NCBI RefSeq assembly: GCF_035556095.1
Contig: NZ_DATMFT010000021.1
Location: 186,001 to 250,000, forward strand
Origin: Parapedobacter sp035556095
GTDB taxonomy: Bacteria; Bacteroidota; Bacteroidia; Sphingobacteriales; Sphingobacteriaceae
Direction: 5' to 3'
Length of the DNA: 64,000 nucleotides
The position numbers were made by a program, and so were the translations under genes. Position 1 is the first letter of the stretch; every line of letters starts with the position of its first letter. The notes under the pieces are model-generated. The model was not told the DNA's origin. It saw only the letters and a program-made list of their open reading frames with translations, and made no database searches. Positions 34,155-43,927 of the stretch are shown here, one piece after another.

Positions 34155-37100
34155 ATGAAAAGATATTACTACTTATTTAGCATCATTGTGCTCGTGCTTT
34201 TTGGCTTGGAAGCGGGAACGGCAGCACAACAGACGGTCTTAATACGAGGTAGCGTCCATGACGATAGTGGGCCCATTCAGGGGGTTACAGTAGCCGAAAA
34301 AGGGACGGACCATGTTACGGTTACTGCTGCCGATGGAACCTTCGAGATCCAAGTGGCGACCAGACAGAGCGTGCTGCGGTTCTCTGCGGTGGGCTATGAG
34401 TCAACTGAAGTGATTGTGGGGGAACAAACCAGTCTCCGGGTCACGTTGGTGCCCGGCTCGCACCAATTGGATGATGTTGTGGTAACGGCATTGGGGATCA
34501 GCCGGGAAAAGAAGGCGCTCGGCTATTCCATTGAAGAAGTTTCCGGGAAGGAATTGGTACGGGTACCGCAGGAAAATATATTGACAGCGATGGCGGGTAA
34601 AGTCGCCGGCGTCGCCATTAACCAAACCAGTGGCGTGGGGTCTTCTGTAAGTATGGTGATTCGCGGAGCTACTTCATTGAACAACGATAACCAACCGCTA
34701 ATTGTGGTGGATGGAACACCTTTAAATAATACCATTAATAATGTTTCCCAGGTCAATGGTGTGGATAATCGGGTGGATTACGGTAATTCCATCTCCAGCA
34801 TTAATCCGGACGATATAGAGAATATTTCGATCTTGAAGGGGCCTAGCGCTGCGGCATTATACGGTTCCAGGGCGGGCAACGGTGTCATACTCATTACCAC
34901 TAAAAGTGGTAGACAAGCCCAGAAACTAACGATAAATGCCTATACCAACACGGTATTTGATCAACCATATCGTTTTCTAAAAGTGCAATCAAAGTTTGGC
35001 AGCGGGCAAATATCTGCTATTCCTGTTTCGGTAAGCGGCAACCTACTTACAAATCCCTTCGGTGCTTTGGTGCAGGATTGGGTGAACGGCTATTATGGTG
35101 CTGAGCTGGATAAAGGATATGAAGAAGTGCAATGGAACAGCCCAGTGGACGAGAACGGCAAACAGATAAAAACGCCGTTGGTGTCGCACCCTGATAACGT
35201 CAAAAACTTTGTACAAACAGGCATTACCAGCATTAACGGAATATCTGTAGCTAATAATAATAACTTGGTAAGTTACCGGCTTTCTTACGCTAATATGCAA
35301 AACAAGGGTATTATACCCAACTCCGATCTGTTTCGGAATACCTTTAATCTTGCAGCAGACGTCAGAGCCAGTAAAAATTTTAAAATAAGTACCAACCTGG
35401 ACCTGAGCCGTAATAATTCCAACAACCGCCCTGCCGGGGAAAGGGGAGCTAACCCACTGCAATGGGCTTACTCTGTTACACCCAGTACCGATATCAGGGA
35501 TATGAAAGATTACTGGATGCCGGGACAGGAAGGATACCTGCAGCGATCCCAGGATGCGGCGCGGCTGGCAGCAAGCGGCAAACCGCCTACCTTTAATAAC
35601 CCGTATTTCTTAGCCTATGAGATCAATAATGGCTTTATACGGGATCGGGTGTTTGGAAACATCAGGGCCGATTGGCAGATATCAAATGAATTCTCTTTTA
35701 TGGCCAGGTATTCATTAGATAATCTGGCGGAAGAGCGCGAAACCAAATTAGGCAGAAGTTATTCAGAGGATCCCTACGGCGGATATGGATTAATGAACCT
35801 TAAAAATTTTGAAAATAATGCCGACTTTTTACTGACCTACAAAAAAGGGTTGAGAGATTTTAATTTATCGGTGTCCGTTGGCGGTAACCATCGCTATCAA
35901 ACCGGGAGCAACGCAAATGCTTCTTCCATCAATGGACTTATTACGCCGGGGGTTTATACGCTTTCCAATATCGCAATGGGTAATCTCGTATCGTCAAGTT
36001 CCAGATTTGAAAAAGCCGTTAACAGTGTATATGGCTTATTGAACCTGAGTTACAGGGACTACTTGTTTTTAGATATATCCGGCCGTAATGATTGGTCTAG
36101 TACGCTTCCTGATGCTGCCGGCTATTTTTACCCTTCCGCTTCTTTAAGCGTGCTGTTAAATGAAATACTGGGAATGTCACCCGAGGTAAACCTGTTTAAG
36201 TTAAGAGGCGGTGTGGCTCAGGTAGGTAACGATACGGAGCCTTATAAATTAATGGCGATGTTGGAAAATGCAGGCACATTTGCGGGTGTACCCCAACTTG
36301 CTACCTCAGCGATACTGCAAAATGCCCAGCTAAAGCCTGAGATTGCGAGTTCGTACGAAGGAGGAGTAGACCTGGCGATGTTTGGTGGGCGACTACGCTT
36401 TGCGGGTACCTACTATATGGTTGAAAATAAGAACCAGATTTTAAGTACCGAAACGCCCCCTTCATCGGGTGTCATCCGGAAAAATATTAACGCCGGCCTG
36501 TTAAGAAGTAAGGGTGTCGAAATGACTTTTGGCATAACACCCATTGAAAACAGAAACCTGCGATGGGATGTTAACGTGAATTTTACCAGAAACCGGACAA
36601 GGTTGATTGAACTGTCTGACGACCTTCCTTATTTCACGTCGTGGAATGAAGCAAAAGGCGGCGCCTGGACGTATGTAGGTGATGAAATGGGAGATATCTA
36701 TGATGCCCAGATCGTAACGGTAACCGATAAAAATAGCAAATATTACGGTTATCCCATACTGGACAACACGGGGAAATGGCAGAGCATCGATGCCGTAAAT
36801 ACAAAAAATAAGGTAGGAAACTATAATCCGCGTTTTGTTTTAGGGGCACAAACATCGCTTACTTATAAGGGATTCAGTTTGAGTATGACAATTGACTGGC
36901 GCAATGGTGGTGATTTTATGTCGCAAACGTACCGGTATATGGAAGAGGGAGGCCTTTCGCAACTGGCTTACGATCGACTGATCAACCCCGGCGTTCGTCA
37001 GGGACAAGAATTAAGAGATTACCTGGTCGCCAATCAGGATAAGCTGATTATCTCGGATGGTCGTACCATGCCACTCGTGGGCGGGCCTACTCCGGAATAC

Positions 37101-37565
37101 AACAGTTTTCCCTTTGTTTACGGACCTTATACCGTGCCTTATGGCGGCGTGTTCATTCCGGGGGTATATCTTGATGATCAGGGACAATACGTAGAAAACC
37201 TGGGAGAAAATATAGGAGAGGAAGGCGGTACCAAAACACTCCCCCTTGCAGGTGCAACACCTTGGTCTTTTACCCGTACGGCTACATTCGACGCATCCTA
37301 CCTGAAACTAAGGGAGATTTCGCTGGGCTTTAGCCTGCCACAGAAAGTTGTACAACGAGTGAAGGCGCAGGATGTGAACATTTCTGTTTTCAGCAGAAAT
37401 ATCATGTTGTGGACAGCAGCTAAAATAAACATTGACCCCGAAAATGCGTTTCAGCCCAGGGTAGGTGATACGCGGGGTGGTATGCAGTTCGCCCAAGGTA
37501 TTGAACGATATAATGTAAATCCCTGGGTAATTCCGGTTGGTTTTAAAGTTAGTGTAACTTTCTAA
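34155..37565 (+). CDS. SusC/RagA-family TonB-linked outer-membrane transporter 2
   Basis: 1136 residues with a signal peptide (YYYLFSIIVLVLFGLEAGTAAQQ), a carboxypeptidase-regulatory-like domain, linker LDDVVVTALGISREKKALGY, plug (VAGVAINQTSGVGSSVSMVI; GPSAAALYGSRAGNGVILIT) and C-terminal barrel ending WVIPVGFKVSVTF. Its N-terminal half parallels the transporter at 28392 motif by motif. The DNA looks more A/T-rich than the first pair (many AAT, ATA, TTA codons, such as the stretch near 35700-36200), hinting at different ancestry; this is a visual impression without a computed value. Its SusD partner begins 10 bp later. Confidence 0.96.
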   Translation: MKRYYYLFSIIVLVLFGLEAGTAAQQTVLIRGSVHDDSGPIQGVTVAEKGTDHVTVTAADGTFEIQVATRQSVLRFSAVGYESTEVIVGEQTSLRVTLVPGSHQLDDVVVTALGISREKKALGYSIEEVSGKELVRVPQENILTAMAGKVAGVAINQTSGVGSSVSMVIRGATSLNNDNQPLIVVDGTPLNNTINNVSQVNGVDNRVDYGNSISSINPDDIENISILKGPSAAALYGSRAGNGVILITTKSGRQAQKLTINAYTNTVFDQPYRFLKVQSKFGSGQISAIPVSVSGNLLTNPFGALVQDWVNGYYGAELDKGYEEVQWNSPVDENGKQIKTPLVSHPDNVKNFVQTGITSINGISVANNNNLVSYRLSYANMQNKGIIPNSDLFRNTFNLAADVRASKNFKISTNLDLSRNNSNNRPAGERGANPLQWAYSVTPSTDIRDMKDYWMPGQEGYLQRSQDAARLAASGKPPTFNNPYFLAYEINNGFIRDRVFGNIRADWQISNEFSFMARYSLDNLAEERETKLGRSYSEDPYGGYGLMNLKNFENNADFLLTYKKGLRDFNLSVSVGGNHRYQTGSNANASSINGLITPGVYTLSNIAMGNLVSSSSRFEKAVNSVYGLLNLSYRDYLFLDISGRNDWSSTLPDAAGYFYPSASLSVLLNEILGMSPEVNLFKLRGGVAQVGNDTEPYKLMAMLENAGTFAGVPQLATSAILQNAQLKPEIASSYEGGVDLAMFGGRLRFAGTYYMVENKNQILSTETPPSSGVIRKNINAGLLRSKGVEMTFGITPIENRNLRWDVNVNFTRNRTRLIELSDDLPYFTSWNEAKGGAWTYVGDEMGDIYDAQIVTVTDKNSKYYGYPILDNTGKWQSIDAVNTKNKVGNYNPRFVLGAQTSLTYKGFSLSMTIDWRNGGDFMSQTYRYMEEGGLSQLAYDRLINPGVRQGQELRDYLVANQDKLIISDGRTMPLVGGPTPEYNSFPFVYGPYTVPYGGVFIPGVYLDDQGQYVENLGENIGEEGGTKTLPLAGATPWSFTRTATFDASYLKLREISLGFSLPQKVVQRVKAQDVNISVFSRNIMLWTAAKINIDPENAFQPRVGDTRGGMQFAQGIERYNVNPWVIPVGFKVSVTF

Positions 37566-37575
37566 ATACTAAACT

Positions 37576-39207
37576 ATGCTACGCAATAAAATAATAAAAA
37601 TAGTCTGCGCTATTGTTTTAGCAGTCTCATTTTTAGGTTGTAAAAAGTACCTAACGGACCTGAATATTGATCCGAACGGCATTCAACCCGAAACGGCGAA
37701 TCCCAATCTGGTGTTAACAAAAGTACTTTCCTCAACAGGGATGGCCTTTACAAACCTGGGCTATCAGGATGTTGCCGGGGTCATGCAGCATACGCAGAAA
37801 GACGGCTGGGCCGACGGGCATAATAATTACGACTGGGGACAGAGTAATGACTGGTCGATTTATTATGATATTTTAAGAAACAATAAGTTTGTATACGAAC
37901 GGGCGGAACAACTGGGATACGATTTACAAAAAGGTGTATCCCTGGTGATGAAGAGCATGGTGTTCGGACTTATTACGGATTTATTTGGCGATGCGCCTTA
38001 TACCGCTGCACTCAATGCGGATGAGGGAGGGAATGAAAATATGTTCCCTGTTTTTGATAAACAACGAGATATTTACCTCGGTATACTGGCCGACCTGGAA
38101 ACGGCTAATACCTTGCTATCAAAAAGTAAAAACGAATACAACAGCAGTATCGAAGCGGCTGATATTTATTACCAGGGCGACCCGGCTAAGTGGCGCAAAC
38201 TGGCCAATTCTCTGCGTTTGAGATACCTTATGCGGCTTTCCGTCAAAGAGCCTGCTATCGCAAAGGCCGGTATCGAACAAATTGCCGGAGATCCGGCCAA
38301 CAATCCGATCATCACAACCGCGGCAGATGATGCCAATATGCCTTCATGGACGCCTGTATATGATGTAAGTGAAAGTGAATACAGGAGAATAAAAATGTGT
38401 CAAACGCTTGTGGAAGCCATGCGGGCCGGTAACGATCCCCGTCTGGGCGTGTGGGCTAAAAGAGTGGAGATACCTATTGTGATGGATGAAACCCTTCCGG
38501 ACGGTACAGACAAAATTGAAGACGGCAAGCGGTACATTTCCCCGGATATTTTATCAAAGAAAGGAGTCACAGTAGACGATATCAGCCTCAATCCCGACTA
38601 CGTTGGGCTTCCTCCGTCTTATACAGCCCCCGCAGCATACAATTTAAGCCCAGATGTGAATCAGGCTGCATTTAATCCACATGTATCCTGGTTGAGCGAT
38701 ATGTACAGAACATTTAATAGTCCGCTACTGAAATCGAGGCTTTTATCGGGTTCGGAAGTGAATTTCATATTAGCTGAAGCAGCGTGGCTGGGCTGGTCTT
38801 TGCCCGAAACTGCTGAAACCTATTATAACAATGCCATAAAGGCGTCGCTTGAAACATGGGGAGTAGGCGATGCATATGCCGACTTCATAGCCCAACCCGG
38901 TGTTGCATATGATGGCACTCAAAAGCAAATCATTGTTCAAAAATGGATTGCCAGTTGGCAGGCGGCTACAGAATCGTGGGCAGATTATAAAAGAACCGGC
39001 TTTCCTGAATTGCATGCCGGCCCTATGGCAATAAAAGCTGCCGTGCCGGTTCGTTTTTATTATATGCTCAGTGAACGGAATCTGAATAAAACGAATATCG
39101 AAGCCGCTATGGAGAATCTGGAAGAAACACCCTATTCTCAATCAGAAGGGGCGAATAGCGCCTGGTCAAAACCCTGGGTCATTCAGGGAACCGGAAAACC
39201 GTGGTAG
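37576..39207 (+). CDS. SusD/RagB-like (SusD-like_2) surface glycan-binding lipoprotein 2
   Basis: 543 residues. The signal is IVCAIVLAVSFLGCKK with a good lipobox Cys. Motifs: LTDLNIDPNGIQPETANPNL, YQDVAGVMQHTQKDGWADGH, FGLITDLFGDAPYTAAL, FILAEAAWLGW, and the tail WSKPWVIQGTGKPW, all matching the first SusD. It is the partner of SusC 2 and is followed by a 175-bp gap with a possible decayed reading frame. It is similar enough in motif order to the protein at 31736 to indicate pair duplication, although the middle regions differ. Confidence 0.95.
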   Translation: MLRNKIIKIVCAIVLAVSFLGCKKYLTDLNIDPNGIQPETANPNLVLTKVLSSTGMAFTNLGYQDVAGVMQHTQKDGWADGHNNYDWGQSNDWSIYYDILRNNKFVYERAEQLGYDLQKGVSLVMKSMVFGLITDLFGDAPYTAALNADEGGNENMFPVFDKQRDIYLGILADLETANTLLSKSKNEYNSSIEAADIYYQGDPAKWRKLANSLRLRYLMRLSVKEPAIAKAGIEQIAGDPANNPIITTAADDANMPSWTPVYDVSESEYRRIKMCQTLVEAMRAGNDPRLGVWAKRVEIPIVMDETLPDGTDKIEDGKRYISPDILSKKGVTVDDISLNPDYVGLPPSYTAPAAYNLSPDVNQAAFNPHVSWLSDMYRTFNSPLLKSRLLSGSEVNFILAEAAWLGWSLPETAETYYNNAIKASLETWGVGDAYADFIAQPGVAYDGTQKQIIVQKWIASWQAATESWADYKRTGFPELHAGPMAIKAAVPVRFYYMLSERNLNKTNIEAAMENLEETPYSQSEGANSAWSKPWVIQGTGKPW

Positions 39208-39218
39208 GGGAAAAGTAG

Positions 39219-39341
39219 TCAGTTTCATCTCTCACACCTTTTAAGCGCTACGCTTATAGCTCGCGCATCAGTCTGGGGGAGATGATTGGCAAAATCTATC
39301 TAGGCAAAGCGTTGGCCCTAGTGGATGAGCTTGATCGTTAA
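39219..39341 (+). pseudogene. Short open fragment resembling the 3' end of a lost gene
   Basis: Between SusD 2 and the second PqaA gene one frame stays open from 39219 to a TAA at 39339-39341, encoding ...TPFKRYAYSSRISLGEM then IGKIYLGKALALVDELDR. There is no start codon near the 5' end, but the residue composition is protein-like and helical at the end. It looks like the terminal piece of a deleted gene. I cannot name the parent family, and chance is not excluded. Confidence 0.25.
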
Positions 39342-39382
39342 CGATGTTGAAATTAATTAAATAGTTGCAGAATAGAAGAAAA

Positions 39383-40747
39383 ATGAAAAGAGTCTTGTTG
39401 AGTTTATTGTGGATAGGGGCGTTGTCTATTGGTTTAAGTTATGGGCAGGCTGCATTGGAAGAGGTTTCTCCCAAAAATGCCTTGTACCATTACCTAGAGT
39501 CGGAAGACACTTCTTACACCTGGGAGTTGAAAGACGTTATCAAGGAAGGTCCCATTGTGGCTTATGACGTGTTATTGACCTCGCAAACCTGGCAGGGGCA
39601 CGTGTGGAAACATCAGTTGACCCTGATTGTGCCTAAGAAGGTTAAACGTAAAACCGCTTTACTTTTCATTGATGGGGGCAGTGTCAACAACGAGGGCGAA
39701 CCCAATTGGCGGGATCCCCGGAAGAACGACGTAGCCTTGGCGCTGGCAAGTATCGCATTGGAAAACAAGGCAATTACAGCGGTATTGAAACAGGTGCCTA
39801 TGCAGCCTTTGTATGGGGGCAAACGGGAGGACGCACTCATTTCCATGACCTTACACAATTACCAGCAGGATAACGATCCCACCTGGCCCTTGTTGTTTCC
39901 GATGACCAAAAGCGCCATCCGGGCGATGGATGCCATACAGGAATTGGTGACGAAACAGCTAAATAAGCGGGTCGAAGATTTCGTAATCTCTGGAGCTTCC
40001 AAGCGGGGTTGGACAACCTGGTTGACCGGTGCTTCCCAAGACAGCCGTGTGAAAGCCATTGCTCCGATTGTTATTGACATCCTCAATATGCCGGCCAACT
40101 TGAATTATCAGTTGGAGGCGTACGCAGAATACAGCGAGGAAATCAAAGATTATACGGAATTGGGCATTCCCCAGGCAATGGACTCAGAGAAGGGACGCAA
40201 CATGGTGACCATGATCGATCCATATTCCTATCGATCGGTACTGACCATGCCTAAGATGATTTTCATCGGTACGAACGATCCTTACTGGGTAGTCGATGGT
40301 GTTAAACATTATTTCGATAGCATCCCGGGGAAGAACTTCCTGCACTATGTACCCAATGCGGGGCATAACCTCGGTGGGGGAAAACAAGCGTTTAAGGCGC
40401 TGGGTGCATTTTTCGGATTCACTGCTGAAGATGAGCCCTATCCGGCTACCCAATGGAAAACAACCGTAAACGGACAACAGGTATCTTTGGATATCGAGAT
40501 TACACCAAAGCGCCTGAAAGGGGTGAAGCTATGGCGTGCATACTCCGAAGATCGGGACTTCCGTGATGAAAGCTGGACGTCAATGGACTTGGCCATGCCA
40601 CGCACAGCGTCTGTTTCGACCACAATCCCGTTGCCCACGGATGGCTACCAAGCATTTTATGTCGATTTAATTTATAAAGACGCTACCGGAAAAAATTACA
40701 GCCAGAGTACGCGGGTGTTTGTAACGGATGGTAACGGGATATTATGA
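39383..40747 (+). CDS. PhoPQ-activated protein (PqaA)-like alpha/beta hydrolase, copy 2
   Basis: 454 residues with signal peptide (MKRVLLSLLWIGALSIGLSYGQA). It parallels the protein at 19334 throughout: ALYHYLESEDTSYTWEL versus ALQRYLENGDTSYKWEI, the putative nucleophile elbow GASKRGWTTWLTGA, PKMIFIGTNDPYWVVDGVKH and YVPNAGHNL. The strong conservation of ISGASKRGW and the His region supports a catalytic Ser/His pair. ATG 39383 is preferred over the upstream TTG (39365), because a usual signal peptide starts there. It closes the SusCD block and is followed by the DUF3748 gene. The substrate is unknown. Confidence 0.87.
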   Translation: MKRVLLSLLWIGALSIGLSYGQAALEEVSPKNALYHYLESEDTSYTWELKDVIKEGPIVAYDVLLTSQTWQGHVWKHQLTLIVPKKVKRKTALLFIDGGSVNNEGEPNWRDPRKNDVALALASIALENKAITAVLKQVPMQPLYGGKREDALISMTLHNYQQDNDPTWPLLFPMTKSAIRAMDAIQELVTKQLNKRVEDFVISGASKRGWTTWLTGASQDSRVKAIAPIVIDILNMPANLNYQLEAYAEYSEEIKDYTELGIPQAMDSEKGRNMVTMIDPYSYRSVLTMPKMIFIGTNDPYWVVDGVKHYFDSIPGKNFLHYVPNAGHNLGGGKQAFKALGAFFGFTAEDEPYPATQWKTTVNGQQVSLDIEITPKRLKGVKLWRAYSEDRDFRDESWTSMDLAMPRTASVSTTIPLPTDGYQAFYVDLIYKDATGKNYSQSTRVFVTDGNGIL

Positions 40748-40807
40748 TTCGGCAACGGCTCTTGTCGAAACTAGAGAGACAGGAGAAACAAATATCGAGA
40801 ACTAAAA

Positions 40808-42217
40808 ATGGCCAAGCAAGTAAAACCGATGGTGCATATGCGTATTTTCGGCGCTGCAGCGTTGGGTGGTACCCTATTCGGTCTGTCAACTTGCGGCCCA
40901 AAAGAACCGATTCAAATGAATTTCAGCGAAACCCAACTTACCAGTGCCGTGCAGGGGCACACCATCCATAATACACAGGTGTTTTCAAAGGATGGCCGCT
41001 GGGTGGTGTATGATACGCGGAATGACGACAACAAAATCGGCAGCACAGGCAGTATCGAGATAGTTAATACGGAAACTGGTGAGGTCAGGGTATTGTACCA
41101 AACGACAAATCAAACCGGAGCCGGACCTGGAGTGGGTGCGGCTACATTTTCTCCAACGCAGGATAGGGTGTTGTTCATCCATGGTATCCGCAATGCGGAC
41201 GCATCCCGCCCGTATGGGATGACCCGCCGTACAGGCATTGGGATAGATATTGACCGTCCGGGCGAACCTATTTTCATGGATGCGCGCGATATTGTACCGC
41301 CATTTACCGAAGGTGCACTGCGGGGCGGTACGCATGCTCACTCGTGGAGCGGTGACGGGAAATGGATAAGTTTTACCTATAACGACTATGTGATGGAGCA
41401 ACTGGCCAAAACGGATACAGCTATCAGCGATTTGCGTACCGTAGGCATCATGGTGCCGCATCCCGTGGAGGTTGGTGAAGATAGCACATTGGAAAATAAC
41501 ACTGGGGCATGTTTTTCGGTAGTCGTGACTGATGTTGCTGAAAAACCGAAACCGGGAAGCGACCAAATCGATAGGGCATTTGACGAGTGCTGGATTGGCA
41601 AAAGCGGTTATCGCAAGGCTGACGGATCATGGCAAGTTAAAGCCATCGCTTTTCAGGGGAATGTACGAGATAACGCGGGAAAGACCATCACCGAAGTTTT
41701 TGTGGTGGATTTGCCCAAGAACCCGATGAAAGCGGGTGATAGACCATTGCAAGGCACACCCACTTCACGACCCGGCGTTCCTCGCGATGTAGTACAACGA
41801 CGCATTACCCATACGGCCCGTGGGATAGAAGGACCGAGGCACTGGTTGCGAACCACGCCTGATGGTCGTCTGGTCTGTTTTTTAGCTAGCGATAAACAGG
41901 GCGTTATACAGCTTTTTGGGTTGTCACCCAACGGGGGAGAAATTCGGCAGATTACAAGCAACGATTTCTCCATACAGGGGCCGTTCAACATCGATCCTAC
42001 GGGGGGATGGGTGGCTTATCCTGCCGATAACAGTGTGTTCATCACAGCGCTGGCAACGGGCGATACGTATCGGATCACCGATCGGTTTACCGATGAAGGG
42101 AAACCGATCGGTGCACCAAATTGGTCGCCAGACGGCAATGCTATTGCTTACAACCGCTATATTGGGGCAGGTAACAATCGGTTCCTTCAGGTGTTTTTGT
42201 TGCGAAAGGCCGACTAG
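40808..42217 (+). CDS. DUF3748 (YidR-like) protein, WD40/TolB-like propeller, exported
   Basis: 469 residues. A hydrophobic N-terminal segment, GAAALGGTLFGLSTCGPK, suggests export; the Cys context LSTC is not a canonical lipobox. The core HNTQVFSKDGRWVVYDTRND followed by GATFSP-type turns and SPDGNAIAYNRYIG is a TolB/WD40-like propeller, matching DUF3748 (E. coli YidR). That family has no settled function. Each blade shows the FSxDGxW turn. It is the last gene associated with the SusCD block before the glutamate-synthase-like gene, 58 bp downstream. Periplasmic sugar- or effector-binding is possible by fold only. Confidence 0.82.
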   Translation: MAKQVKPMVHMRIFGAAALGGTLFGLSTCGPKEPIQMNFSETQLTSAVQGHTIHNTQVFSKDGRWVVYDTRNDDNKIGSTGSIEIVNTETGEVRVLYQTTNQTGAGPGVGAATFSPTQDRVLFIHGIRNADASRPYGMTRRTGIGIDIDRPGEPIFMDARDIVPPFTEGALRGGTHAHSWSGDGKWISFTYNDYVMEQLAKTDTAISDLRTVGIMVPHPVEVGEDSTLENNTGACFSVVVTDVAEKPKPGSDQIDRAFDECWIGKSGYRKADGSWQVKAIAFQGNVRDNAGKTITEVFVVDLPKNPMKAGDRPLQGTPTSRPGVPRDVVQRRITHTARGIEGPRHWLRTTPDGRLVCFLASDKQGVIQLFGLSPNGGEIRQITSNDFSIQGPFNIDPTGGWVAYPADNSVFITALATGDTYRITDRFTDEGKPIGAPNWSPDGNAIAYNRYIGAGNNRFLQVFLLRKAD

Positions 42218-42275
42218 ATTTTGTGTCCGTCGGTTCCGGTTTGATTTACTGCTTAATTTTTCGCAGCTTTGACTT

Positions 42276-43919
42276 ATGCGGAAAAAATTCGTTTACAGTG
42301 CCGTGTGGCTCGTTGCCATCATCGGAATAATTAGCGTTTGGTGGCAGCCGATATTGTGGAGCTTCGTCGTTGTTGTTCCCCTCATAGTGATGGGTATATT
42401 GGATATCGTACAGACCAAGCAGGCCATCCGGCGCAACTTCCCTTTGTTTGGGCGGTTGCGGTATCTTTTTGAAAGTATACGTCCAGAAATACAGCAGTAT
42501 TTTGTGGAAAGTGACACGACAGGCCGTCCCTTCAGCCGGATGTTTCGGAGCTTGATTTATCAACGTTCCAAGAAAGTGTTGGATACCACCCCATTTGGTA
42601 CCCAGCTGAATGTCTACGACAATAACTACGAGTGGTTGAGCCACAGCATTACGGCGGTCGACTATTTCAAGATTAACGAACACCCACGTGTTACCGTGGG
42701 TGGCCCATACTGCGAAAAACCCTATTCCAGCAGTGTATTCAATATCTCAGCGATGAGTTACGGGTCGTTGAGCAAGAATGCTGTGATGGCGTTGAATGAA
42801 GGGGCGAAGATTGGCGGCTTCTATCATAATACCGGTGAAGGGGGGCTCACCGATTATCACTTGGAGGGTGGCGGCGATGTGGTGTGGCAAATCGGTACTG
42901 GCTATTTTGGTTGCCGTCATCCCAATGGTAATTTTAATCCAGAGGCTTTCGCCGAAAAATCTGTGCATCCCAGTGTCAAAATGATTGAAATCAAGCTGTC
43001 GCAAGGTGCAAAACCGGGCCATGGCGGTATCCTGCCAGCGGTGAAGGTTACCCCTGAGGTTGCGCGCATCCGTTTGGTTGAGGTGGGGAAGGAAGTCGAC
43101 TCACCACCTTTTCACCGCGCATTCTCGACGCCGGTGGGATTATTGCAGTTTGTAAAACAGCTGCGTAAACTTTCAGGCGGCAAGCCGATTGGATTCAAGT
43201 TGTGTATCGGCCACCGAAGCGAGTTTCTAGCCATCTGTAAAGCCATGGTGGAAACCGGGATACAACCTGATTTTATCACGGTAGATGGAGGCGAAGGCGG
43301 AACAGGTGCCGCTCCATTGGAATTCAGCAATTCGGTGGGTATGCCGTTGCGTGATGCGCTCGCATTTGTTTACGACTGCCTCACGGGCTTCGGGCTCAAA
43401 CGGTATATCAAAATTATTGCGGCGGGGAAGATTGCAACGGGATTTGATCTGGTGAAGAATTTCGCCTTGGGTGCCGACATCTGCAACAGCGCGCGGGGGA
43501 TGATGATGGCGCTTGGCTGCATCCAAGCGTTGCAATGCCATGCCAATACCTGCCCGACCGGCGTGGCGACACAAAATCCCCAACTGGTGAAGGGGTTGGA
43601 TGTTGCCGATAAGCGTGTGCGGGTAGCAAATTTTCACCACGAGACAGTGAAGGCTGCGGGTGAACTGATGGGGGCGGCAGGAATCAAGCACCCCGACGAT
43701 ATACACCGGGTATACATCCACCGACGGGTATCGCCAAACAAGGTGGAAACATACCTGGATTCTTTTCCCTATATACCGTCGGGAAGCCTGATGGAAGCGC
43801 CTTATCCGAAGTCGTTTGAATTGCTGATGAAAATCAGCCGCGCGGACTCCTTCCAACCGGATTTCTCGGGTATCGATTTTGTGGAGTATGCCTGGGCCAA
43901 GAAGCCGATGACGGGCTAG
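42276..43919 (+). CDS. FMN-binding glutamate synthase-family membrane protein
   Basis: 547 residues. Two N-terminal membrane helices (VWLVAIIGIISVWWQPILW and FVVVVPLIVMGILDI) are followed by the GltS FMN/central-domain barrel: FNISAMSYGSLSKNAVMAL, NTGEGGLTDYH, SQGAKPGHGGILPAVKV, FITVDGGEGGTGAAPLEF, and the cysteine cluster CHANTCPTGVATQNP near the iron-sulfur site. The glutaminase domain of classical glutamate synthase is absent, as in the ferredoxin-type or archaeal-type subfamily. These proteins are common in Bacteroidota with undefined physiological substrate. It is convergent with the M28 peptidase (8 bp). No clear link to the catabolic locus. Confidence 0.88.
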   Translation: MRKKFVYSAVWLVAIIGIISVWWQPILWSFVVVVPLIVMGILDIVQTKQAIRRNFPLFGRLRYLFESIRPEIQQYFVESDTTGRPFSRMFRSLIYQRSKKVLDTTPFGTQLNVYDNNYEWLSHSITAVDYFKINEHPRVTVGGPYCEKPYSSSVFNISAMSYGSLSKNAVMALNEGAKIGGFYHNTGEGGLTDYHLEGGGDVVWQIGTGYFGCRHPNGNFNPEAFAEKSVHPSVKMIEIKLSQGAKPGHGGILPAVKVTPEVARIRLVEVGKEVDSPPFHRAFSTPVGLLQFVKQLRKLSGGKPIGFKLCIGHRSEFLAICKAMVETGIQPDFITVDGGEGGTGAAPLEFSNSVGMPLRDALAFVYDCLTGFGLKRYIKIIAAGKIATGFDLVKNFALGADICNSARGMMMALGCIQALQCHANTCPTGVATQNPQLVKGLDVADKRVRVANFHHETVKAAGELMGAAGIKHPDDIHRVYIHRRVSPNKVETYLDSFPYIPSGSLMEAPYPKSFELLMKISRADSFQPDFSGIDFVEYAWAKKPMTG

Positions 43920-43927
43920 GGAGGGGA

